Positions 34,771 to 44,391 of a stretch of 64,000 nucleotides of DNA are shown piece after piece (the first letter of the stretch is position 1; every line of letters begins with the position of its first letter). The stretch is taken from positions 1-64,000 of the forward strand of contig NZ_BMRP01000016.1 of the NCBI RefSeq assembly GCF_014648695.1, given 5' to 3'. The DNA is from Streptomyces albospinus (GTDB lineage Bacteria; Actinomycetota; Actinomycetes; Streptomycetales; Streptomycetaceae). The notes below the pieces were generated by a model. It saw only the letters and a list, made by a program, of their open reading frames with translations, searched no databases and was not told where the DNA came from. A program made the position numbers and the translations under genes.

Positions 34771-35562
34771 TCAGCCCTGCTCCATCGGCTTCGGGTGGAT
34801 CATCGCGAAGACCGCGCCCTGCGGGTCGGTCACGACGGCCATCCGGCCGGCGATCATGTCGAAGGGCTCCATGATCGCGCTGCCGCCGGCCGCGGTCACC
34901 TTGGCGACCGCCGCATCGGCGTCCGCCACCGCGAAGTACGTCAGCCAGTGGGACGGGGTGTCGGCGGGCAGATGCTCGGGCATCGGCTGCATACCGCCTA
35001 CGGGGTTCCCCTGCACGGTGAGGGAGTAGTAGTGCGGGGCGCCTTCCATCTCGCTGGTCTCGATGCCGAAAGCGGCCTTGTAGAAGGCGGAGGCGGCCGA
35101 ACGTTCGCTGGTGTTGAGCTCGTTCCAGATCAGTGCACCGCTCTCGTTGACCACGCCGGCGCCGGGGAAGTCGACCGGCTGCCAGACGCCGAAGACCGCG
35201 CCGGTGGGGTCGGCGGCGATGCACATCCGGCCGAGGGTCATCACGTCCATGACGGGCATGAGGACGGTGCCGCCGGCGGATTCCACCGACCGCGCGGTGG
35301 CATCCGCGTCGGCGGAGGACAGATACGTGGTCCAGACGGTCGGCGGCGCCGGCTGGTCGCCCATGGGGACCGCGGCCATGATGCCGGCGACGGGTTTCCC
35401 GTTCAGCTGGCAGACGGCATAACCGCCGGTCTCCGCCGGGCCGATCTCGCCGGTCCAGCCGAGGACGCCGGCGTAGAAGTCGATGGCGGCCTGCTGGTCC
35501 GGGGCCGCGAGGTCGACCCAGCAGGGCGTCCCGGGAGCGTAGGGAGTGGTGACGTCGGGCAT
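34771..35562 (-). CDS. Two-domain VOC family protein
   Basis: A 263-aa protein made of two tandem glyoxalase/VOC units: residues about 8-125 (PCWVDLAAPDQQAAIDFYAGVLGWT to GAVFGVWQP) and about 140-258 (LIWNELNTSERSAASAFYKAAFG to GAVFAMIHPKP). This matches Streptomyces 27-kDa VOC proteins of the CFP-30B type. GAGGAGG precedes the ATG at 35562. The substrate is unknown. A 270-bp gap separates it from the aldo-keto reductase gene on the same strand. Confidence 0.9.
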   Translation of the reverse strand: MPDVTTPYAPGTPCWVDLAAPDQQAAIDFYAGVLGWTGEIGPAETGGYAVCQLNGKPVAGIMAAVPMGDQPAPPTVWTTYLSSADADATARSVESAGGTVLMPVMDVMTLGRMCIAADPTGAVFGVWQPVDFPGAGVVNESGALIWNELNTSERSAASAFYKAAFGIETSEMEGAPHYYSLTVQGNPVGGMQPMPEHLPADTPSHWLTYFAVADADAAVAKVTAAGGSAIMEPFDMIAGRMAVVTDPQGAVFAMIHPKPMEQG

Positions 35563-35832
35563 CGGTGCCTCCTCGGAGCGGAGTGGTAGCCGCCCAGTGG
35601 CAACCGACCCGGACGGCCGGGCCGCTGGGACCGCCCCCTTTCCACAGTTCCCGCCGCCCGCCGACCCCGCCACTCGACACCGCGCACCGCCGCGGGCCGC
35701 CCCCGCCGCCGCCCGCTGCGGAACCGCCGGGCCGGGCGGCCGTCCCCGGACGCCGCGGCGCCGTCCCTTCCGTCCGCGAACGGAAGTGACGGCGCCGTAC
35801 CGGGTGTCGGTCGCGCGGTGGCCCCGGTGGCA

Positions 35833-36663
35833 TCAGGCCACGTCGAACGTGGCCGGGTCCGGGCCGATGCGGGTGCCCGAGTCCAGGTTGGCGACGGCCG
35901 CCAGATCGGCGTCGTCCAGCTCGAAGCCGAAGACGTCGAAGTTCTCCCGGATCCGCGACGGGGTGGCGGACTTGGGGATGACGACGTTGCCGATCTGGAG
36001 GTGCCAGCGCAGGACCACCTGGGCGGGGGTCTTGCCGTGCTTCCGGGCCAGCTCGGCGAGCGTCGGGTCCTGGAGGCCCTTGCCCTGGCCGAGCGGCGAC
36101 CAGGCTTCGGTCGCGATGCCGTGCCGGGCATGGAACGCGCGGGACTCGGACTGCTGGAACTGCGGGTGCAGCTCGATCTGGTTGACCGCCGGGACGACCG
36201 AGGTCTCGCCCAGGAGCCGCTCCAGGTGGGCGGGCTGGAAGTTGGAGACACCGATGGCCTTGGCGCGGCCGTCCGCGTAGATCTTCTCGAAGGCCCGGTA
36301 CGTGTCGAGGTACGTGTCCCGGGCCGGGAGCGGCCAGTGGATCAGGTACAGGTCGACGTACTCCAGGCCGAGCTTGGCCAGCGAGGCGTCGAACGCGCGG
36401 AGGGTGGCGTCGTAGCCCTGCTCCGAATTCCAGAGCTTGGTCGTGACGAAGAGCTCCTCACGGGCGATGCCCGAGGCGGCGAGCGCCTTTCCGGTGCCCT
36501 CTTCGTTGCCGTAGATCGCCGCGGTGTCGATGCTGCGGTACCCGGCCTCCAGGGCGTGCCCGACGGCCGCGAACGCCTCGTCGTCGGGGATCTGCCAGAC
36601 GCCGTAACCGAGCTGGGGCATCGGGAGGTCGTTGTTGAGCGTGATGGACGGAACCGTGCTCAC
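35833..36663 (-). CDS. Aldo/keto reductase
   Basis: A 276-aa AKR of the 2,5-diketo-gluconate reductase type. The catalytic tetrad is visible: Asp in GYRSIDTAAIYGNE (with Tyr), Lys in FVTTKLWN and His in YLIHWPLP; NADPH-binding IPKSATPSRIRENFDVF is near the C-terminus. It reduces aldehydes and ketones with NADPH in the cytoplasm. GTG 36663 is used as start because homology begins at VPSITLNND; the ribosome binding site is poor and an ATG lies 45 bp upstream. Confidence 0.9.
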   Translation of the reverse strand: MSTVPSITLNNDLPMPQLGYGVWQIPDDEAFAAVGHALEAGYRSIDTAAIYGNEEGTGKALAASGIAREELFVTTKLWNSEQGYDATLRAFDASLAKLGLEYVDLYLIHWPLPARDTYLDTYRAFEKIYADGRAKAIGVSNFQPAHLERLLGETSVVPAVNQIELHPQFQQSESRAFHARHGIATEAWSPLGQGKGLQDPTLAELARKHGKTPAQVVLRWHLQIGNVVIPKSATPSRIRENFDVFGFELDDADLAAVANLDSGTRIGPDPATFDVA

Positions 36664-36826
36664 GGGGGAATCGATCCTTACGTCGGCCTTCGCGTACAGC
36701 GGTCTCAACGATCATCCGCCGCCGGACATTCCCGAGCATGCCGACAAGCCCGGAAATCCGGGTCATCCCGGGAGGGACCCCTTCGGGCGGCCGACGGCCC
36801 CTGGGGCACGGCCCCACCCCGCCCCC

Positions 36827-38653
36827 TCACCCCCGGTACAGCGCGTCGACCTCCACCGCGTAGGCCGCTTCGATGGCCTTGCGCTTGAGCTTGAGCGAGG
36901 GGGTCAGCAGGCCGTGCTCCTCGGAGAACTGGTTGGCCAGTATCCGGAACGTGCGGATCGACTCGGCCTGGGAGACCAGGGTGTTCGCGGCGACGACGGC
37001 GCGCCGGATCTCGGTCTCCAGGTCCGGGTCGCGCACCAGGTCGGTCGGCGGCATCTCCGGCTTGCCGCGCATGGTCAGCCAGTGCGCGACCGCCTCCGGG
37101 TCCAGCGTCACCAGCGCGGCGATGAACGGCCGGTCGTTGCCGACGACGATGCACTGGGCCACCAGCGGATGGGCCCGGACGCGCTCCTCCAGGGACACCG
37201 GCGAGACCGACTTGCCGCCGGAGGTGACGAGGATCTCCTTCTTGCGGCCGGTGATCGTCAGATAGCCGTCCTCGTCCAGGGAGCCGAGGTCCCCGGTGGC
37301 GAACCAGCCGTCGTGCAGCACGGCATCGGTCGACTTGGGGTCGTTGTGGTAGCCCTGGAAGATCTGGCCTCCGTAGAGCCAGATCTCGCTGTCCTCGGCG
37401 ATATGGACGGTGGTGCCGGGGACGGGCGTGCCGACGGTGCCGAAGCGGGTCCGCTCCGGCGGGTTCGCGGTGGCGGCGGCGGTGCTCTCCGTCAGGCCGT
37501 AGCCCTCGAAGATCCGCACGCCGGCGCCGGCGAAGAACAGGCCCAGCCGGCGCTCCATGGCCGAGCCGCCGGACATCGCGTGCCGCACCCGGCCGCCCAT
37601 CGCCTCGCGGACCTTGCTGTAGACCAGCTTGTCGAAGATCTGGTGCTGCATCCGCAGCGAGGCGCCGGGGCCGGAGCCGGTGCCGAACGCCTTGCGCTCC
37701 ATCGCCTCCGCGTGGCGCACCGCGACGTCGACGGCCTTGTCGAACGGGCCGACCTTGCCGTCCGCCTCCGCCCGCCGCCGGGCCGCGGCGAACACCTTCT
37801 CGAAGATGTACGGCACGGCCAGGATGAAGGTGGGGCGGAACGCCTGGAGGTCCGGGATCAGGGCGCGGGCGGCGAGTTCGGGTTGGTGGCCCAGCTTGAC
37901 CCGGCCGCGGATCGCGGCGACCTGCACCATCCGCCCGAAGACATGCGCCAGCGGCAGGAAGAGCAGGGTCGCGGCCTCGTCGCCGGGCTTCGAGCGGAAG
38001 ACCTTGTCGTAGCGCATCACGATGTTGTCGGCCTCGGCCATGAAGTTGGCGTGCGTGATGACGCAGCCCTTGGGGCGGCCGGTGGTGCCGGAGGTGTAGA
38101 TGATCGTCGCGGTGGCCTCCGGGGTGACGGCCATCCGGTGGCGGTGCACCACCTCGTCGTCGATGTGCGCACCGGCCGCGGTCAGTTCGGCCACCGGTTC
38201 GGCGTCCAGCTGCCAGAGCTTGCGGAGTTGGGGGAGCCGGTCGACGACCGAGCCGACGGTCATCGCGTGGTCCTCGTGCTCGACGAGACAGGCCGAAACA
38301 TCGGCGTTGTGCAGCATCCAGAAGACCTGCTCGGCCGACGACGTCGGGTACAGCGGAATGGACTGGGCGCCGATGGACCACAGCGCGTAGTCGAAGAGTG
38401 TCCATTCGTAGCGGGTGCGGGACATGATGCCGACCCGGTCTCCGAACCTGACGCCCTGGGCGAGCAGGCCCTTGGCCAGGGCCATGACCTCGTCGCGGAA
38501 CTGCGCGGCGGTGACGATCTCCCACTGCCCCGCGGAGTCCTTACGCCCCAGTGCGGTCCGCCCGGGGTCGGAAGCGGCGTTGTCGTAGACGGAGTCGGCC
38601 AGTCCGCCGACCCGGGGCGCGGTCGCCAGAGGTGGGACGGTGAACTCGCGCAA
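36827..38653 (-). CDS. AMP-dependent long-chain fatty acyl-CoA synthetase
   Basis: A 608-aa adenylate-forming enzyme. The P-loop is YTSGTTGRPKGC, the A5 motif EGYGLTES, and A7-A8 TGDLGSLDEDGYLTITGRKKE; the Lys in LTPSLKLKRKAIE is the A10 catalytic residue. It activates fatty acids to acyl-CoA, as FadD15-type enzymes do. The start is a TTG with GAGGAG 8 nt upstream. A GTTAC-ttcgg-GTAAC repeat lies about 125 bp upstream, a candidate site for a lipid-responsive regulator. Confidence 0.93.
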   Translation of the reverse strand: MREFTVPPLATAPRVGGLADSVYDNAASDPGRTALGRKDSAGQWEIVTAAQFRDEVMALAKGLLAQGVRFGDRVGIMSRTRYEWTLFDYALWSIGAQSIPLYPTSSAEQVFWMLHNADVSACLVEHEDHAMTVGSVVDRLPQLRKLWQLDAEPVAELTAAGAHIDDEVVHRHRMAVTPEATATIIYTSGTTGRPKGCVITHANFMAEADNIVMRYDKVFRSKPGDEAATLLFLPLAHVFGRMVQVAAIRGRVKLGHQPELAARALIPDLQAFRPTFILAVPYIFEKVFAAARRRAEADGKVGPFDKAVDVAVRHAEAMERKAFGTGSGPGASLRMQHQIFDKLVYSKVREAMGGRVRHAMSGGSAMERRLGLFFAGAGVRIFEGYGLTESTAAATANPPERTRFGTVGTPVPGTTVHIAEDSEIWLYGGQIFQGYHNDPKSTDAVLHDGWFATGDLGSLDEDGYLTITGRKKEILVTSGGKSVSPVSLEERVRAHPLVAQCIVVGNDRPFIAALVTLDPEAVAHWLTMRGKPEMPPTDLVRDPDLETEIRRAVVAANTLVSQAESIRTFRILANQFSEEHGLLTPSLKLKRKAIEAAYAVEVDALYRG

Positions 38654-38989
38654 TTGCCCAGCTCCTCGTGGTGCTTCTCACAAGGCCGCGACCGTACCCC
38701 ACGGGGGCGGCGTGCGGGAGTGCGGTACCACGGCGCGAACGCTCCGCCACGCGAACCGGCCAAGCGACGAAATCGGGTTACTTCGGGTAACTGTGGACAT
38801 TGTCCGGCTGTTTCGCCGCCGGACGATCACGATGCCGGGACCGGATCTGCACCAAATCTCTGCACCTCTCGCGGTCTCGGTGCACCGCCGGAGAGGACTA
38901 CGGCGTTCCGCGGGAGATCCCTGGGAGATATTCGGGAGATCCACGGAAAATGCCTGCGGTGGCTCAGGCTCTGACCTACCGGACACACC
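38654..38989. promoter_or_regulatory. Acyl-CoA synthetase promoter region with GTTAC-N5-GTAAC repeat
   Basis: The 336 bp between the LysR gene and the acyl-CoA synthetase start hold no gene. An inverted repeat GTTAC-ttcgg-GTAAC lies at 38777-38791, in A/T-richer sequence suited to a promoter. The motif resembles the one at the XRE regulator (30655-30669). Near 38918-38945 the phrase GGAGAT is repeated three times. Confidence 0.5.
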
Positions 38990-39853
38990 CTAGGGGAGGT
39001 GCAGCCGGTCGCCGCCCGCCAGGATCGCGTCGGCCAGCGCCTCCGCCGGACCGCGGGCCGCGCCGGTGCGCTGCCCGTGCAGGAGGGCGAAGTCCACCCC
39101 GCCGAGCTCCGGCAGCCCGGCGCGCGGCGGTATCCGGACCAGGCCCGGCGGGATCATCCCCAGGGAGTGCGCCATGACGCCCAGCCCCGCCCGGGTCGCC
39201 GCGATCAGCCCGTTCAGGCTGCCGCTGGTGCAGGCGATCCGCCATTCCCGGCCCTGGCGCTCCAGCGCCTCCAGCGCTCGGGCCCGGGTCACCGCGGGTG
39301 GCGGGAAAACGACCAGCGGGACCGGCCGCTGCGGGTCCAGCCGCAGCCGCTCGGTGCCCACCCACACCAGTCGGTCCCGCCACACCAGCCGCCCGCGCGA
39401 CTCCTCGGGCCGCCGCTTGGCCAGCACGAGGTCCAGCCGCCCGGCCGCCAGCAGCTCGTGCAGCGTGCCGGACAGCTCGACGGTCAGCTCCAGATCGACC
39501 TCGGGGTGGTCGCGCCGGAAACCTTCGAGCACCTCCGGCATACGCGTCAGCACGAAGTCCTCGGAGGCGCCGAAGCGGAGCCGCCCGCGCAGCCGGGTTC
39601 CCGCGAAGAAGCTCGTCGCCCGCTCGTTGGCCTCCAGGATGGTGCGCGCGAAGCCGAGCATCGCCTCGCCGTCCTCGGTGAGCTCCACGGCATGCGTGTC
39701 CCGGGCGAACAGCCGCCGACCGGCGGCCTCCTCCAGCTTCCGTACGTGCTGGCTCACCGTCGACTGCCGCAGCCCGAGCCGGTGCGCGGCCTGGGTGAAG
39801 CTCAGCGTCTGCGCCACCGCGAGGAAGGTGCGCAGCTGCGCGGGCTCGAACAC
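38990..39853 (-). CDS. LysR family transcriptional regulator
   Basis: A 287-aa LysR regulator. The HTH is LRTFLAVAQTLSFTQAAHRLGLRQSTVSQHVRKLEE, followed by the periplasmic-binding-like effector domain. The GTG at 39853 is chosen because GGAGG lies 5 nt upstream and it starts the HTH domain; the frame extends to an ATG at 39958. It is divergent from the bile acid:sodium symporter-family gene about 225 bp away, the most likely regulated target. The inducer is unknown. Confidence 0.9.
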   Translation of the reverse strand: MFEPAQLRTFLAVAQTLSFTQAAHRLGLRQSTVSQHVRKLEEAAGRRLFARDTHAVELTEDGEAMLGFARTILEANERATSFFAGTRLRGRLRFGASEDFVLTRMPEVLEGFRRDHPEVDLELTVELSGTLHELLAAGRLDLVLAKRRPEESRGRLVWRDRLVWVGTERLRLDPQRPVPLVVFPPPAVTRARALEALERQGREWRIACTSGSLNGLIAATRAGLGVMAHSLGMIPPGLVRIPPRAGLPELGGVDFALLHGQRTGAARGPAEALADAILAGGDRLHLP

Positions 39854-40078
39854 GGGGACCTCCAGGGGCGGGCCGGACGCCGCGCCCGGCCGCCGTCCGC
39901 GGCGCTCCTCGGGAGCGCCGCCACGAACCCGCTGACCGGGCAGCGCGTACTTGCTCATCTCATTCCATGATGACAGTCACCACGGTAAGAGGGGTTCCCG
40001 ATCGCCGCGGCGCCCGGCACTCTGGGCAGGGCACCGTCCATGCCACCGCCCGTGAGCCGCCGACCCCGAAGAGAGACC

Positions 40079-41281
40079 ATGCGCCGCCCTCTGTTCCGCC
40101 TCCCCTCCTGGCTCCCCGTGGACGGTTACATCCTGGCGCTCGTCGGGACCGTCGCCCTGGCGGCCCTGCTGCCCGCCGCCGGCCCCGCCGCCGCCGTCGC
40201 CGACGGCGCCTCCACCGGGGCCGTCGCGCTGCTCTTCTTCCTCTACGGGGCGCGGCTGTCCACCCGGGAGGCGATGGACGGCCTGCGCCACTGGCGCCTC
40301 CATCTGACCACCCTGGCCTGCACCTTCGCGGTCTTCCCGGTGCTCGGCCTGGCCGCCCGCGGTCTGGTCCCGTACGTGCTGCCGCCGAACCTCTACTCCG
40401 GCCTGCTGTTCCTGTGCCTGGTGCCGTCCACGGTCCAGTCGTCGATCGCGTTCACCTCCATCGCGCGCGGCAATGTCGCGGCGGCGATCTGCGCCGGGTC
40501 GTTCTCCAGCATCGTCGGGATCGTGGTCACGCCGCTCCTGGCCGGGCTGGTGCTGCACGGCGGCGGCTTCTCCGCGCACTCGCTCGTCTCGATCGTCTGC
40601 CAACTGCTGCTGCCGTTCCTCGCGGGGCAGTTGCTGCGGCGCTGGTGGAGCAAGAGGGGTCGCGCGGTGGGGGTCCCCCCGGACGGAGTCCGGGGGAGCG
40701 TCGGGCAGGGCGGTGGCGGGCGACGGGAGGGCGACTTCATCGTCCGGCACAAGAAGCTCCTCGGGTTCGTGGACCGCGGCTCGATCCTGCTGGTCGTCTA
40801 CGCCGCGTTCAGCGCCGGGATGGTCCAGGGCATCTGGCGGCAGGTCTCCCCGCTGCGGCTGCTGTGCCTGGTGGGTGTGGAGGCGGTGCTGCTGGCGGCC
40901 ATGCTGACGGTCACCTCGTACGGGTCGAAGAGGCTCGGCTTCCCGCGTGCGGACCGGATCGCGATCACCTTCGCCGGCTCGAAGAAGAGCCTGGCCGCCG
41001 GGCTCCCGATGGCCAGCGTCCTCTTCGGTGCCCAGGCCGGGCTGGCGGTGCTGCCGCTGATGCTGTTCCACCAGATGCAGTTGATGGTGTGCGCGGTGCT
41101 CGCGAAGCGGTACGCGGCGCGGGCGGATGCGGAGGAGGCACCGGACGCCTCCGGGCGGGGTCAGTCCGGTCCGCCGCCGGTGACCCGGTCCAGCGGGAGC
41201 CCGAGGACCAGCGGGCCGGCGACCGAGGCGTTGGTGCCGCGGACCCGGGAGAGCTCGGCGTCGGTCAGGGCCCGCCGGTAG
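40079..41281 (+). CDS. Bile acid:sodium symporter family (SBF-like, YfeH type) transporter
   Basis: A 400-aa membrane protein with about nine to ten transmembrane helices (SBF_like domain, VQSSIAFTSIARGNVAAAICAGSFSSIVGIVVTPLL; ITFAGSKKSLAAGLPMASVLFG). A Gly-rich insert around residues 205-220 forms a cytoplasmic loop. The last 40 codons (from about 41161) run antisense into the end of the sialidase gene and code for a Ser/Pro/Arg tail without family similarity, so the stop may have been lost and replaced. Regulated probably by the divergent LysR. Confidence 0.87.
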   Translation: MRRPLFRLPSWLPVDGYILALVGTVALAALLPAAGPAAAVADGASTGAVALLFFLYGARLSTREAMDGLRHWRLHLTTLACTFAVFPVLGLAARGLVPYVLPPNLYSGLLFLCLVPSTVQSSIAFTSIARGNVAAAICAGSFSSIVGIVVTPLLAGLVLHGGGFSAHSLVSIVCQLLLPFLAGQLLRRWWSKRGRAVGVPPDGVRGSVGQGGGGRREGDFIVRHKKLLGFVDRGSILLVVYAAFSAGMVQGIWRQVSPLRLLCLVGVEAVLLAAMLTVTSYGSKRLGFPRADRIAITFAGSKKSLAAGLPMASVLFGAQAGLAVLPLMLFHQMQLMVCAVLAKRYAARADAEEAPDASGRGQSGPPPVTRSSGSPRTSGPATEALVPRTRESSASVRARR

Positions 41282-43140
41282 ACGCGTACCTCGTCGAGGG
41301 CGCCGGTGAACTGGGCGCGGCCGTCGGGCCGCTGGCCCAGGTGGACGCCGAAGACCGAGGTGCGGCTGACCGACCCGGGGACATCGGCCGCGGTGGTGGT
41401 CGCGGTGCCGTCCACGGTGAGCAGCAGCCGGCCGCGGGTGCGGCGCAGCGCCAGGTGGTGCCAGCCGCCGTCGTTGTACGCGCCGTTGGCGGATACTCGG
41501 GCGGTGGCGGGGGGCCCGACGCCGTCGACGGCCGTCAGCCAGGCGGTGATCCGGCGGTGTGCGGGGTCGCCGGCCACCGCGACCTGCGGGGACGTGCTGC
41601 CCACCCCGCCCATCCACAGCAGCGGCTGCTCCCCGGCCGTCGCCCGGTAGCGGAACCACAGGGTGCAGGTGAAGTCGTCGCCGCCCAGGGGGAGCGAGTC
41701 GCGGTAGGGGAGGCGGACGGCGCCGTTCTTGCCGTCGAAGGACAGCGCGTGACCGAAGGGGCCGCTGGTGGGGCGGGCGCCGCCCAGGACCAGCGCCGGG
41801 CGGGCGCCGCGGGCGGTGTCGGGCGTGGTCGGGTCCGGGGCGCGGCGCGGGCCGAGCCAGTCCTCGGTGAAACGGGCGAAGCGGATCTCGTCGTGGGCGT
41901 CGGCGGTGCCGCCCTCGTAGAGCAGGCCGGTGACGCGGGGGGAGATGGCGACCAGGTCGGAGTAGCCGGACCAGTCGGCGGTGACCCGGGCGCCGCGGTC
42001 GACGCCTTCCCAGGTGCGGCCCTCGTCGTAGGAGGACCGGATGGTCATGGTGCGCCGCCGGTCGGGGTCGGCGGGCGCGGCGAGCAGGGTGCGGCCGTGG
42101 CCCCCGGCGGCGGGCGAGTGCGGCAGGCGCAGCGCCGACGCCTGCACCATCGGGGTGTAGAGGTCGGGGATGGCGCGGAACGGGGCGGTGAAGGAGTCGC
42201 CGCCGTCGCGGCTGACCGCGGCGGTGCGGTTGCCCAGGTCGGTGCCGTCCTGTTCCCGTCCGTTGACGTAGACGGAGCCGTCGGAGCGCTCCAGGAGGGC
42301 CATTTCGGAGGGCTTCTGGCGGAAGGTGCCGTCCGCGGCGACCGGCCAGGTGTCCACTGCGCCGACTTTCCAGGTGGCGCCCCCGTCGTCGCTGTGGATC
42401 AGGGCGGCGTGGTTGGCGGTTATCCGGTGGCCCGCGTAGCTCTCGGAGTTGACGCCGAAGAGCAGCCGGCCCGCGTGCCGGCCCCTGGTGAGCTGGATTC
42501 CGTGCAGGGGGCCGGTGGCGTACCAGGAATTCCACTGCCGGGGGCGGATGCTGCGGGTGAGGTCCCGGGGCGCGGACCAGGCGGCGCCGTCGTCGTCGCT
42601 GTACTGGAGGTGCGGGGTGCGGTCGCAGGGGACGTCGCAGCTGAGGCCGTCGGTGCGGCCCTTGTTGTAGGTCTCGGCGATGACGATGCGGCCGGTGCGG
42701 CGGTCCACGATGGGCGCCGGGTTGCCGTGGGTGTCCCCGTTGCCGTGGTTGACGACCTGGAGCGGGCCCCAGGTCCGGCCGCCGTCCGTGGAGCGCTTGA
42801 GGACGAGGTCGATGTCGCCCGCGTCACCGCAGTCGTGCACCCGGCCCTCGGCGAACGCGAGGAGGGTGCCGCGGGTGGTCCGCACGATGGCGGGTATACG
42901 GAAGCAGGAGTACCCCTTCTCCCGGGCCGCCTTGAAGAGCACCTGCTGGTCGAAGCCGCCCGAGGGGGCGTCGGGCGCGGCCTGTGCGGGGGCGGTCGCC
43001 AGGGCGCTGAGGGCGCTGAGGGCGCCGAGGGCGCCGAGGGCGGTGGCGGTCAGCGCGGCGAGGGCGGCGAGAGGAGCCGGCGCGCGGTGGCGCCGGGGTC
43101 TGCTGCGGAGGCGGGGGTGTGCGCGGAGAACCGACGTCAT
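41161..43140 (-). CDS. Secreted exo-alpha-sialidase (GH33) with C-terminal LamG-like domain
   Basis: A 659-aa exported glycosidase. The signal peptide is long (about 55 residues, ending ATAPAQAA). The GH33 propeller has the arginine-triad opener SCFRIPAIVRT and Asp-boxes STDGGRTW, SDDDGAAW, SDDGGATW, SRDGGDSF and SYDEGRTW. A concanavalin A/LamG-like lectin domain follows (about 450-620, FGHALSFDGKNGAVRLP to GALDEVRVYRRALTDAEL). It releases terminal sialic acid from glycans outside the cell. Its last 121 bp overlap the convergent symporter gene. Confidence 0.93.
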   Translation of the reverse strand: MTSVLRAHPRLRSRPRRHRAPAPLAALAALTATALGALGALSALSALATAPAQAAPDAPSGGFDQQVLFKAAREKGYSCFRIPAIVRTTRGTLLAFAEGRVHDCGDAGDIDLVLKRSTDGGRTWGPLQVVNHGNGDTHGNPAPIVDRRTGRIVIAETYNKGRTDGLSCDVPCDRTPHLQYSDDDGAAWSAPRDLTRSIRPRQWNSWYATGPLHGIQLTRGRHAGRLLFGVNSESYAGHRITANHAALIHSDDGGATWKVGAVDTWPVAADGTFRQKPSEMALLERSDGSVYVNGREQDGTDLGNRTAAVSRDGGDSFTAPFRAIPDLYTPMVQASALRLPHSPAAGGHGRTLLAAPADPDRRRTMTIRSSYDEGRTWEGVDRGARVTADWSGYSDLVAISPRVTGLLYEGGTADAHDEIRFARFTEDWLGPRRAPDPTTPDTARGARPALVLGGARPTSGPFGHALSFDGKNGAVRLPYRDSLPLGGDDFTCTLWFRYRATAGEQPLLWMGGVGSTSPQVAVAGDPAHRRITAWLTAVDGVGPPATARVSANGAYNDGGWHHLALRRTRGRLLLTVDGTATTTAADVPGSVSRTSVFGVHLGQRPDGRAQFTGALDEVRVYRRALTDAELSRVRGTNASVAGPLVLGLPLDRVTGGGPD

Positions 43141-43356
43141 GGTCCGGCCTGCCCTTCGAGGCATCGGGTCGGGTCATCAGGACATCCAACGTCCTATGTG
43201 CAGATGCGACGGAAGCTACTGCCGCGTGCGGACCGCGACAAGGAGCCTGCGTCGGTTCTCCGCGCCGGCGCCGGAATTCACTCTCCCGGGACCGGAGCGA
43301 TGCGCCGTGTGCGCCGCCCGGGGTGCGCGGGGGAGCGGCGGCGCGTACCGGACGGG

Positions 43357-44298
43357 TCACGGCCGGAGGACCACCTTGCCGAGATTGGCCCTGGCCTCGA
43401 TGATTTCGTGCGCCTTCGCCGCCTCCGCCAGCGGCAGTTCGGCGTGCACCGCGGCCCGCAGCCGGCCGGATCCGGCCAGCTCCCACAGCTGCCCGCGGTG
43501 CTGTTCGTACAGCTCCCGGTGGACGGTCGAGAAGCGCCGCATGGTCAGCCCGGTGATGGTCTTCGCACCTGCCAGCAGTTCGTACGCCGGGACCGTGCCG
43601 CCGCCGGAGTTGAAGAAGACCAGCCGCCCGCCGGGCGCGAGCGCGGCCAGTGCGCGCGGCAGCAGGTCGCCGCCGACGCCGTCCAGCACGATGTCGGCCG
43701 GCTCGCCCCAGGACTCCTGGTCGTAGGTCACCACCTCGTCGGCGCCCAGCCCGTACAGGAACTCCGCCTTGGCCGGCGAGCCGACCGCGGCCACCACCCG
43801 CCCCACCCCCTGGAGCTTGGCCAGTTGGACGGCGAGATGCCCGGTGGCGCTGGCCGCTCCGGTGATCAGTACGGACTCGCCGGCGGCCGGTGCGGCGGTG
43901 CTGAGCGCGGCCAGCGCGACATGCCCGCTGCGGACCAGCGCCACCGCCTGCACCGCGCTCGCGCCGTCGGGGATGCGACTGGCCAGGAAGGCGGGCGCGA
44001 GGGCGAGTTCGCCGTACGAGCCGGTGAGGGTGAGCGAGGTGACGCGGTCGCCGACGGCGAAGCCGCTGACCTCCGGCCCGAGCGCGATGACCTCTCCCGC
44101 GACCTCCCCGCCGAGCACCCCGGGCAGCGGCACACCGCCGCCCTTCCCGTCGCCGCGGACCTGATGCACCGACGGCAGGGTGACGCCGATCGCCTCGGTG
44201 CGCACCAGGAGATCGCCGGGGCCGGGCACCGGCTCCTCGGTCTCCTCCATGCGCAGGACCTCGGGGCCGCCGTAGGCATGGAATCGGACGCGGCGCAT
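43357..44298 (-). CDS. Quinone oxidoreductase-like zinc-independent MDR
   Basis: A 313-aa NADPH:quinone reductase family protein (MRRVRFHAYGGPEVLRMEETEEP; PGVLGGEVAGEVIALG; nucleotide loop ITGAASATGHLAVQLAK). The zinc ligands are missing. It is divergent from a MarR gene and separated from it by a perfect palindrome, the common MarR-quinone reductase arrangement in which an electrophile or quinone relieves repression. Confidence 0.9.
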   Translation of the reverse strand: MRRVRFHAYGGPEVLRMEETEEPVPGPGDLLVRTEAIGVTLPSVHQVRGDGKGGGVPLPGVLGGEVAGEVIALGPEVSGFAVGDRVTSLTLTGSYGELALAPAFLASRIPDGASAVQAVALVRSGHVALAALSTAAPAAGESVLITGAASATGHLAVQLAKLQGVGRVVAAVGSPAKAEFLYGLGADEVVTYDQESWGEPADIVLDGVGGDLLPRALAALAPGGRLVFFNSGGGTVPAYELLAGAKTITGLTMRRFSTVHRELYEQHRGQLWELAGSGRLRAAVHAELPLAEAAKAHEIIEARANLGKVVLRP

Positions 44299-44366
44299 GG
44301 GCCGTCACCTCCACAGGAGTCGGTCGCACTCCGACCAGTTTCATTGGATGCCCCAACGATAACCAC

Positions 44367-44391
44367 AAACCATTGGGCTTGCCAATGGTTT
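44367..44391. promoter_or_regulatory. MarR-type operator palindrome
   Basis: Perfect 10-bp arms (AAACCATTGG and its complement) flank the 5-bp spacer GCTTG. Outer CCAACG and CGTTGG elements (44353-44358, 44394-44399) extend the symmetry. The site lies between the divergent quinone reductase and MarR genes, 69 bp from the first and 56 bp from the second start. Confidence 0.75.

Noticed and set aside
39977..42535. Very long reverse-strand frame across the symporter and sialidase region
   Set aside because: It is a shadow frame rich in Arg, Pro and Gln; the real genes in this interval have clear domains in other frames.
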